From JAABRU01 sp964534335 (GTDB taxonomy: Bacteria > Desulfobacterota > Desulfobacteria > Desulfobacterales > Desulfococcaceae), in the NCBI GenBank assembly GCA_964534335.1, contig CAZHPS010000020.1, positions 1-28,817 on the forward strand: 28,817 nucleotides of DNA, read 5' to 3'. Shown piece by piece: positions 6,208-13,605 of this stretch (the stretch's first letter is position 1; each line of letters begins with the position of its first letter). The translations under genes and the position numbers were made by a program. The notes beneath the pieces were generated by a model. That model did no database searches. It saw only the letters and a program-made list of their open reading frames with translations, and was not told the DNA's origin.

Positions 6208-7332
6208 TCACTTTTCCGTTTTCAAAGAACAGGCCACTGCGGTTTTCAGATTTTCCAGTTCCCTGCATTCATAAACAATGTTCACTTTTCTGCGTTCTGC
6301 CAAAACCGGGAGCAGAGGATAATGCTCTTTCACATATGCGGCATCATGGAAAAACATGACCGTTTCCGGGGCTGCATTGATCAGCGCACGGCAAACTTCA
6401 TTGGCGTGGATTCGCAGATTTGTTTCTGCAAAAAAGGGATGTTTTGTTCTGCTGCGGGGGAAGGGATTATTGTTTCCCACAGATAACAAAGAGGGTTTGT
6501 TGTTTCCCACAGAGGACACAGAGGGTTTTTCACTTTTTTCATGCAGTCTGCTTTGAAATGTTACTCCATTTCGGCAGACAGAATTTGTATCGGATAATAC
6601 GGAATTTGCAGGCACAGGGCAGAGTTTCTGCCAGCATCCTACCAAATCTTCCCGGCAGTATTTTCGGGGGAAACGGTATGCAGAAAAGAGATTGTTTTCA
6701 TCAGTGAAAAATGTCCGGGAAAAACCCAAAGTGGATGTGCCCGTGAAGCAGGCTGTGGGACAGAATATATCTTTCTGTATGCCGGAGAAATCCGCACATC
6801 CCCAGGGATCATTGAGAACTGCCAAAGGGCCGCAATTGAGTTCCCTTATGGCGCGGGCCACGCCGCCTTTGCCTGTCCAGCCGTCAACAAATACAATTTT
6901 CCGCTCTGGCCAGGTCTTTTGTATCATCTGCAAAGCGATCCGATCTATGCCCAGTCCCACAAACAGGGAAAGGGAAACTGCTATTGATCCGGGCATCATT
7001 TGGCAGAGCCAGTCTGCAAGGGGAACACCGGCTCGGAGAATTGCGGCAAATATCAGTTTGTTTCCCTCCGGTTCCCATTGGAAAATCTCTTCTCCCAATT
7101 TTACTGCTGCGGATTTTACAGTTTCACTGTCCAGATGGTTTTTCAGCATTTCCCAGAATTCATCATCCAAATCCGGTTCCGGAGAGGGAACTGACCAGAA
7201 GGTATTGTTTCCGGTATAAGCCCGGTGCAGAGGACGGAAATACCCCGTATCCAAAAATGGATCAATTTCCTTTTCTATCCGGGCATATACGGTCTGGTTC
7301 CAGAGATTGTCAGGGTGATCTGATGGCATCAT
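6208..7332 (-). CDS. StiP-type PRTase/PELOTA protein (Ter-stress-system family)
   Basis: A 374-residue protein. Residues 93-240 match the phosphoribosyltransferase-like domain of the cysteine protease StiP family: LIFAAILRAGVPLADWL, a GIDRIAL block, VFVDGWTGKG (147-156), PLAVLNDPWGCAD, and a CPTACFTGTS...FSRTFF segment. Residues about 305-370 look like the C-terminal PELOTA-type RNA-binding domain. In other bacteria this architecture belongs to tellurite-resistance (Ter)-associated biosynthetic operons; that is established knowledge, but the reaction is unproven. Here it lacks Ter neighbours and instead follows a dynamin-like GTPase gene, overlapping its stop by ATGA. Residues 270-289 are two copies of a 10-residue unit, PSVSSVGNNK then PSLLSVGNNN, encoded by a dispersed repeat in the inter-domain linker. 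Confidence 0.75.
   Translation of the reverse strand: MMPSDHPDNLWNQTVYARIEKEIDPFLDTGYFRPLHRAYTGNNTFWSVPSPEPDLDDEFWEMLKNHLDSETVKSAAVKLGEEIFQWEPEGNKLIFAAILRAGVPLADWLCQMMPGSIAVSLSLFVGLGIDRIALQMIQKTWPERKIVFVDGWTGKGGVARAIRELNCGPLAVLNDPWGCADFSGIQKDIFCPTACFTGTSTLGFSRTFFTDENNLFSAYRFPRKYCREDLVGCWQKLCPVPANSVLSDTNSVCRNGVTFQSRLHEKSEKPSVSSVGNNKPSLLSVGNNNPFPRSRTKHPFFAETNLRIHANEVCRALINAAPETVMFFHDAAYVKEHYPLLPVLAERRKVNIVYECRELENLKTAVACSLKTEK
6466..6525 (-). repeat. In-frame 30-bp tandem repeat of the CTCTGTG dispersed motif
   Basis: Two 30-bp units (6496-6525 and 6466-6495) lie inside the StiP-like gene. On the coding strand each begins CCCTCT and ends CTGTGGGAAACAA. The same words (CACAGAGGACACAGAG and its complement) occur in the intergenic repeats at about 16340-16390 and 25950-26000. 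Units of 30 bp keep the reading frame. Confidence 0.85.
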
Positions 7333-9257
7333 GTTTCTGATTTCCCGGCCAGCAGCAGTTCCAGTTTCTGCTGCATCTCATACAAAAATATCTGCCGGTC
7401 TCTGTCCAAAGGCTGCGCTGTAATATGCTCTGCACTTTCCCGCACAGTCTTTAACTGCATTTCCGCGTATTCCTGCCACTGGCTCATCAGATTTTGGATC
7501 AGGGGATCAAAACTTTTCCCAATCTGCTCCGGCAAATCCTCTGTGATTTGTTCAAAACAGGTTTGCAGGGAACTGCGGATTTTTTTCTTCAGCACACTGC
7601 CCGCAATGGATACTGGCAGGGCTTTGTTGATCAAAGGGATATAATGCACCAGCAGCCGGATAAGAATATCCGCAATTGGGCCGAATGGGCCGAAACGGGC
7701 AAAGAGCATAAGATCAAAGGCCAGCACCGCAAACGGCGGAATTTTTGCCAGAATGCCCCCGTCAATTTCCATTTTCCTGCTGATGTCCGACTGCCAGGGC
7801 TGAAACAGCACCTGTGTTTTCATTCCGTATCTGCGAATCAGTTCAGCAAGTTCCTCTCCGGCTTTGCGGGAGCAGGTCAGCAGCATTTCCTCTGTATCCC
7901 GTTTGAGAAAATCTGCCGCATTTTTCAGGCGTGTGCGGATTTCCGGCAAATCTTCACAGCCATCAAATCCGCTTATCCATTTGTCTGCGATCTGCCGAAG
8001 TCCGGTCTGTGCATTCCGGATAAGTGTGTAACGCACTGCGTCCAGTTCCTGCCGGAATTCACGGGTGAGAACTTCATGCCTCAGACGGATTTCCGCTTCC
8101 TGCGCCCGGATTTCACTGCCTATATGCTGGCGTTCAGATTCACTTTTGCGAAACGCGGACAGTTCTGCCTGACACCGGAACAGAGCCAGCCGAATCTGAT
8201 TTTCCAGCACGCGCTCTGTCTTTTCCATGCGTCCGGGCCGTACATTGTCCCGGATAAAGGCAATGATTTTCTGCTCCAGCGCGGATGTTTCTGATGATCT
8301 GCTGTCAGATATTTCAGATATTGCCGCAGGTTCGGTTTTTTTCTTATGACCGAGCAGTTGGGCTATGACATCATCCGCGTCATTGGCTGAGGGTTTTCTG
8401 TCCGGCACAGGGATTTCTCTGTCAATCCGTTTCCGAAAACTTTCGCTGCTCTGCTGAGAGGGAATTTCCCGAATGTCAAAAAATTCAACCGGAATGTTTT
8501 CATGTCCCATATGTGCCAACTGTTTCCGGATGCTTGCGGCCAACTGATCCCGTTCGGAAGCAGACTGTTCCCCGGATGAATCATATGTCACAATCATCAT
8601 GCACCGGGTGATTCCCTCCCGGAAAATGAGCGAGGAAAGAAATTCCTTTTCTGTATGGGACAACTGCTTTGCGCCGGTCATAAAAAGCACAAGGTCAGCT
8701 TGGGGAAGGATGCGGCAGGTCGCGGCAATCACTGCGGCATTCAGGGAATTGATGCCGGGCGTGTCAAAAATATGCAATCCTTCCAGATTGGACGCAGGCC
8801 AGTGCAGTTTCACTTTTGCGGTTTTTTCCGCAAGACGGGCGCGATCTTCCGGGCTTTCCGCAGAGGTATAGGCTTTGATCGTGTCCGGGTCAGGATCAGA
8901 CAGCCGGAGAGGTTTTCCTTCCTGTGTGCGGATAAGGGGGAGATCAGGGGATTCATCCGGAAAATCATTTTTTTCAGAACCACTTGAAATATATGGATAT
9001 ATTTCAAGGCATTTTTCTGTCCCGTAACAGATTTCCACAGGCACGGCAGTAGCTTCCATAATGTCGGTGAACAGCAGATTTTCTTTCAGAAATATCCGGT
9101 TGATCAGAGTGGATTTCCCGGTTTTGAACTCACCTGCGACCGCAATTTTGTATATGGCGGATTCTGCGGATTCCAGTTCCCTTTCCATGCGTCCGGCCAT
9201 ATCTTTATAACCGGCCTGACGGATAATCCTTACCGCATCTTTGAATCGATTTTTCAT
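7329..9257 (-). CDS. Dynamin-like large GTPase
   Basis: A 642-residue protein from ATG 9257; the open frame continues upstream, but that part lies antisense to the next gene. The GTPase domain shows G1 GEFKTGKST (42-50), a G2 Thr in MEATAVP (T70) and G3 DTPG (165-168). Where G4 (T/NKxD) is expected the sequence reads VTYDSSG (223-229), a departure from consensus. A long helical region follows, with a heptad-like stretch near 385-430. A hydrophobic segment around 530-580 (FAVLAFDLMLFARF, IADILIRLLVHYIPLI) could insert in or tether to membrane, as in bacterial dynamin-like proteins that remodel membrane. No clear Shine-Dalgarno precedes the ATG. The TGA stop overlaps the StiP-like ATG, so the pair is probably one operon. 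Confidence 0.8.
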   Translation of the reverse strand: MKNRFKDAVRIIRQAGYKDMAGRMERELESAESAIYKIAVAGEFKTGKSTLINRIFLKENLLFTDIMEATAVPVEICYGTEKCLEIYPYISSGSEKNDFPDESPDLPLIRTQEGKPLRLSDPDPDTIKAYTSAESPEDRARLAEKTAKVKLHWPASNLEGLHIFDTPGINSLNAAVIAATCRILPQADLVLFMTGAKQLSHTEKEFLSSLIFREGITRCMMIVTYDSSGEQSASERDQLAASIRKQLAHMGHENIPVEFFDIREIPSQQSSESFRKRIDREIPVPDRKPSANDADDVIAQLLGHKKKTEPAAISEISDSRSSETSALEQKIIAFIRDNVRPGRMEKTERVLENQIRLALFRCQAELSAFRKSESERQHIGSEIRAQEAEIRLRHEVLTREFRQELDAVRYTLIRNAQTGLRQIADKWISGFDGCEDLPEIRTRLKNAADFLKRDTEEMLLTCSRKAGEELAELIRRYGMKTQVLFQPWQSDISRKMEIDGGILAKIPPFAVLAFDLMLFARFGPFGPIADILIRLLVHYIPLINKALPVSIAGSVLKKKIRSSLQTCFEQITEDLPEQIGKSFDPLIQNLMSQWQEYAEMQLKTVRESAEHITAQPLDRDRQIFLYEMQQKLELLLAGKSET

Positions 9258-9486
9258 TTTTTTTATGTTATGGCTTATCTTTATAAATAAACGGGTTTCG
9301 TATAAAATCTTACAGAAACATGGAACAGAGATATTTCCGTATTGCCTGCAAATCTTATCTGAAATGAAAAAAATATGCAATAATAACCTGTTTTTTCCGA
9401 CAGAAAAATGGTATGTTCGGATTTTTTTTATCCTGTCCGGTGTTTTGTGAAATTTCAGGAATAAACCATAAAAACAGGGAGGAAAA

Positions 9487-10758
9487 ATGGGCAAAGAACG
9501 GGAGGTCATTCTCATTGTTGACGATACACCGTCCAATCTGGGCGTTTTGTTTGATACACTGGAAATGTCCGGATTCCGGGTGCTGGTCAATACCAACGGG
9601 GAGTCAGCACTGGAAACCGCAAAACAGGCACATCCGGATATTGTTCTTCTGGATATTATGATGCCGGGTATGGACGGATTTGAGACATGCCGCCGTCTGA
9701 AATCCGATGATGCGGTAAAAGATATTCCGGTGATTTTCATGACTGCCCTTACAGATGCAGTGGATGAGGTCCGAGGTCTGGAAATGGGAGCGGTGGATTA
9801 TATCATCAAACCCATAAGGGTGGAAACTGTTCTGGCAAGGGTAAAAACCCATCTGTCCCTTCAGAGCCTGCAAAAAGAACTGAAAGAAAAGAACATCAGT
9901 CTGGAGCATGAGATTGCGGAAAGGACAAAACTGGAAACCCAGCTCCGCATGGCCCACAAGATGAAGGCCATTGGAACCATGACAGGCGGAATTGCCCATG
10001 AATTCAACAATATTCTGGGTATTATTCTGGGAAATGCAGATATTGCCGCAGATGACATTCCGGAATGGAATCCGGCCCGGTTCAATCTGGAGGAAATCCG
10101 CACAGCCTGTTTCCGCGCCAAAAATGTAATCCGGCAGTTGATGTATCTTTGCCAGAAAACAGAACTGCTGCCCAAACCCATGAATATAGTGCCCATTATC
10201 AGAGATTCCCTGGAACTGATCAAAGCAATTGTTCCCAAATCCGTGGAAGTCCGATCCAGTCTGCCGTATGCCTCTGATCCGGTTCAGGGTGACCCGGCCC
10301 AGTTGCATCAGATTATGCTCAATCTTTACAACAATGCTGTGCAGTCCATGGTGGAAAGAGGCGGCATTCTGGAGGTGAGACTGGAAAATATCCGCATTGG
10401 GGAAAAATCCTTGCTGTCTAACCATGAACCCGCACCTGATCCGGGGCATTATGTCCGCATTTCCGTGTGCGATACCGGGCACGGAATTGATCCTGAGATC
10501 CGGGAAAGAATTTTTGAGCCCTATTTCACCACAAGGGGAATCGGGGAGGGAACCGGGCTGGGACTGTCCATTGTTTACGGCATTGTAAAAAATCACGGAG
10601 GGAGCATTACCGTATCCAGTGAGCCGGGACGGGGAAGTCAGTTCAATATTTTTTTTCCTGTCACTGCTTCTGCGGGTGCAGAAAAAATTGACAGTTCCGC
10701 AGATCTGCCATCCGTTACTGACACAGGTGAAAAAACATGTTCTCCAACACAGTTCTGA
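9487..10758 (+). CDS. Hybrid sensor: receiver domain plus histidine kinase
   Basis: 423 residues. An N-terminal receiver (1-125) has the acidic pair D12/D13, phosphoacceptor D56 and K108. A short coiled linker (125-155) precedes the HisKA domain with phosphorylatable H171 (GGIAHEFNNIL). The HATPase domain follows, with N-box LYNNA (about 280-284), G1 DTGHG (329-333) and G2 GEGTGLGL (353-360). There are no membrane segments and no PAS/GAF domain, so input must come through the receiver, which suggests a relay member rather than a direct sensor. GGGAGG at 9477-9482 is a strong ribosome site. The gene overlaps the next kinase by 22 bases. It is divergent from the dynamin-like gene across a 229-base gap. 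Confidence 0.9.
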   Translation: MGKEREVILIVDDTPSNLGVLFDTLEMSGFRVLVNTNGESALETAKQAHPDIVLLDIMMPGMDGFETCRRLKSDDAVKDIPVIFMTALTDAVDEVRGLEMGAVDYIIKPIRVETVLARVKTHLSLQSLQKELKEKNISLEHEIAERTKLETQLRMAHKMKAIGTMTGGIAHEFNNILGIILGNADIAADDIPEWNPARFNLEEIRTACFRAKNVIRQLMYLCQKTELLPKPMNIVPIIRDSLELIKAIVPKSVEVRSSLPYASDPVQGDPAQLHQIMLNLYNNAVQSMVERGGILEVRLENIRIGEKSLLSNHEPAPDPGHYVRISVCDTGHGIDPEIRERIFEPYFTTRGIGEGTGLGLSIVYGIVKNHGGSITVSSEPGRGSQFNIFFPVTASAGAEKIDSSADLPSVTDTGEKTCSPTQF

Positions 10759-13592
10759 TTGTGGATGACAACCCTGACAATATTCAGGTATTGTCTGACT
10801 GTCTGGAAAAATCCGGTTTCAGGGTGCTGGTGTCCGCTTCCGGTGAATCCGCGTTTGATATTATGACCCGGATTCTGCCGGACATTATCTTATTGGATGT
10901 CATGCTGCCCGGTGGCATGGACGGTTTCACTGTCTGCCGGATATTGAAAAAGGATGAACTCCTGGCTGCCATTCCTGTAATTTTCATGAGTGAACAGACA
11001 GATTCTGCTGACAAAATCAGGGGGCTGGAAGCCGGCGCGGTGGATTATATCACCAAACCCTTTGATCTGGGCGAGGTGCTGGCCCGCATCCGTCTGCATA
11101 TACGGATGAAGGATATGCAGAACTGTCTGTATGAACAGAATATTCTTCTGGAAAAGGAAATCCGTGAGAGAAGAAATGCAGAAAAATATCTCTGCATGGC
11201 AAAGGATCAGTGGGAAAAAACCTTTGATGCCGTGCCGGATCTGATTATGATTCTGGACAAAGAACACAGCATTGTCAGAATAAACCGGCCCATGACACAG
11301 GAGCTGGGAATAGACAGCAAATCCGCTATAGGGGAGAAATGCTACAGAATTTTTCACAAAACAGAGGCTCCGCCTTCTTTCTGTCCCCACTGCCGCCTGC
11401 TGGAAAACGGGGAATCCCAGATGCAGGAAGTTTTTGAACCCACCCTGAACCGCCATTTCATTGTCACTGTATCCCCCCTGCATGGGGAAAACGGGAATCT
11501 GTCCGGCAGTGTGCATGTGGCCTGGGATATTACCGAACAGAAAATGACAGAGGAAAAACTCCGCTATCATCTGATTTTTGAACATATTGTGGGGAAAATA
11601 TCCTCCGGGTTCATCCATTTTTCCCCGGATGGAATTGACAGTGCCATCAATGAATCTCTCGAACAGATCGGCATTCATGCAGGCGCGGATCGCAGTTATC
11701 TTTTTCTTTTTTCCCCAGACAGTGTTTATATGGACAATACACATGAATGGTGCGCGGCCGGAATACCGTCACAGATTGAAAAATGCAAAGGTCAGCGGAT
11801 TGATGATTTTCCCTGGGCAGCTTCCCGTCTGATGCGGGAGGAAGCTGTTCATGTTCCACGGGTTGCTGACCTGCCTCCGGAAGCCTGTGCGGAAAAAGCT
11901 GAATTTGAAACCCAGGCCATTCAGTCCCTGATCATGGTTCCACTGGGATTTCAGGGAAAAACCACAGGTTTTATCGGTTTTGATGCTGTGCGCAAAGAAA
12001 AAGCATGGACAGAAGAGGATATCAGTCTGCTCCGGACTGTGGCCGATATTTTTGTCAATGCCATCCGGCATAAGGAAAACGCTGAAACTCTCCGCAATGC
12101 AAAAGAGGCAGCCGAGGCCGCAAACCGGGCCAAAAGCCTGTTTCTTGCCAATATGAGCCATGAAATCCGGACGCCCATGAATGCCATTCTGGGGTTTGCC
12201 GAGATTGTGGAAGAAAAAATCAGGGATGAAAAACTGAAACAGTATCTTTCCCTGATCCGGGCCGGCGGCAGATCCCTGCTGGCTTTGATCAATGATATTC
12301 TTGATCTTTCCAAAATTGAGGCCGGAAAACTGGAACTGGATCATAAGGCTGTGGATGTGTATCATCTTTTCAGTGAAACCGCACGTATGTTTTCCCAAAA
12401 AACAGCAGACAGGGGACTGAAAATGACTCTTGTGACAGATCCGGCCATACCTGCCTTTCTGCTCATGGATGAAATCCGTGTACGCCAGGTGCTGTTCAAT
12501 CTGGTGGGAAATGCTGTCAAATTTACGGATGCAGGGGGGATTCATATTTGTGTATATACCGAATATCACAAAGAACCAGATACATATGATCTGATCTTTA
12601 CGGTTGAAGATACCGGTATCGGCATTCCTGAAGATCAGGCAGAGCATATTTTTGAAGCCTTTGAGCAGCAGAAAGGGCAGGATACAGGCAGATACGGGGG
12701 CACAGGACTGGGACTGACCATCACCAGACGTCTGGTGGAAATGATGAAGGGGCAAATCTCCCTGCACAGTATGCCCGGAAAAGGAAGCACCTTTACCGTG
12801 ACAATTCCGAATCTTCACAGTACCGGGGAGCAGAAGGCTGAAATATTTTCTCCGCGTCCCGGAAAGACAGTCTTTGAACCGGCCTGTATTCTCATGGCTG
12901 ATGATATGGCAGACAACCGCTTACTGCTGAAAAAATATCTGGAGGATCAGCCCTTTGTTTTCATTGAAGCACAAAACGGGGAGGAGGCAGTGGAAAAGAC
13001 CAGGCAGCACCGGCCGGATCTGATTCTCATGGACATTAAAATGCCTGTGCTAAGCGGAAGGGAGGCTGCCCGGATTCTCAAAGCAGATGAAAATTTCCAA
13101 AAAATTCCAATTATTGCCGTCACTGCCTGGGCCATGAGGGATTCAGAAAAAGATCTGTCAGAAATCTGTGACGGGTATCTGAGCAAACCGGTGAACAAAT
13201 CCGGACTGATTTCCCTGCTGGCCCGTTTTCTGAAACACCGTGTGGCAGAGTCTGAATGCCGTATGGAACAGATTCAGGCTGTGAAAAAAACAGATACACC
13301 TGATTCTGCCATGCAGGAAAAACTGCCGGAACTTCTTCAGATATTGGAAAGCATGACAGGGGAATGGAAAGAAATTTCAGAAATCATGACCATCAATGAT
13401 ATGGACACATTTGCGGAAAAAATGAAAAAACTGGCAGAAAAATATCCCTGGCCGCCCCTGTCTGTATGGAGCAAAGATTTCCGCTTCCAGCTTGATCTCT
13501 TTGACACAGAGGCCCTGAACAAAACACTGAAAAATTTTCCCCGGATTGCAGCGCAGATCCGTTCGATCCTGTCTGATACTCAATGCCATTGA
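10737..13592 (+). CDS. Hybrid histidine kinase: REC-PAS-GAF-HisKA-HATPase-REC
   Basis: 951 residues, soluble. Receiver 1 has phosphoacceptor D54 and one extra Gly (MLPGGMDGF). A PAS domain follows at about 155-270, with a CPHC pair at 216-219, then a GAF domain at about 285-445. HisKA has H475 (ANMSHEIRTPMNAILGF). HATPase has N592 (LVGNAVKF), DTGIG (625-629) and GGTGLGL (654-660). The second receiver has D766 (LILMDIKMP). The C-terminal about 100 residues form a helical tail without an obvious Hpt histidine. AGGTG seven bases before the ATG is a good ribosome site inside the previous gene, so the two kinases are coupled. Its stop lies 13 bases from the convergent ftsK stop, with no hairpin terminator in between. 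Confidence 0.92.
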   Translation: MFSNTVLIVDDNPDNIQVLSDCLEKSGFRVLVSASGESAFDIMTRILPDIILLDVMLPGGMDGFTVCRILKKDELLAAIPVIFMSEQTDSADKIRGLEAGAVDYITKPFDLGEVLARIRLHIRMKDMQNCLYEQNILLEKEIRERRNAEKYLCMAKDQWEKTFDAVPDLIMILDKEHSIVRINRPMTQELGIDSKSAIGEKCYRIFHKTEAPPSFCPHCRLLENGESQMQEVFEPTLNRHFIVTVSPLHGENGNLSGSVHVAWDITEQKMTEEKLRYHLIFEHIVGKISSGFIHFSPDGIDSAINESLEQIGIHAGADRSYLFLFSPDSVYMDNTHEWCAAGIPSQIEKCKGQRIDDFPWAASRLMREEAVHVPRVADLPPEACAEKAEFETQAIQSLIMVPLGFQGKTTGFIGFDAVRKEKAWTEEDISLLRTVADIFVNAIRHKENAETLRNAKEAAEAANRAKSLFLANMSHEIRTPMNAILGFAEIVEEKIRDEKLKQYLSLIRAGGRSLLALINDILDLSKIEAGKLELDHKAVDVYHLFSETARMFSQKTADRGLKMTLVTDPAIPAFLLMDEIRVRQVLFNLVGNAVKFTDAGGIHICVYTEYHKEPDTYDLIFTVEDTGIGIPEDQAEHIFEAFEQQKGQDTGRYGGTGLGLTITRRLVEMMKGQISLHSMPGKGSTFTVTIPNLHSTGEQKAEIFSPRPGKTVFEPACILMADDMADNRLLLKKYLEDQPFVFIEAQNGEEAVEKTRQHRPDLILMDIKMPVLSGREAARILKADENFQKIPIIAVTAWAMRDSEKDLSEICDGYLSKPVNKSGLISLLARFLKHRVAESECRMEQIQAVKKTDTPDSAMQEKLPELLQILESMTGEWKEISEIMTINDMDTFAEKMKKLAEKYPWPPLSVWSKDFRFQLDLFDTEALNKTLKNFPRIAAQIRSILSDTQCH

Positions 13593-13605
13593 TTTAAGAG
13601 GCAAT

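Noticed and set aside
9258..9740. N-terminal extension of the dynamin-like frame
   Set aside because: The extra 161 codons run antisense to the first kinase and its strong ribosome site; the GTPase family pattern begins soon after ATG 9257.
13593..13605. Bidirectional terminator between the convergent kinase and ftsK genes
   Set aside because: Only 13 bases separate the stops and no inverted repeat is visible there.
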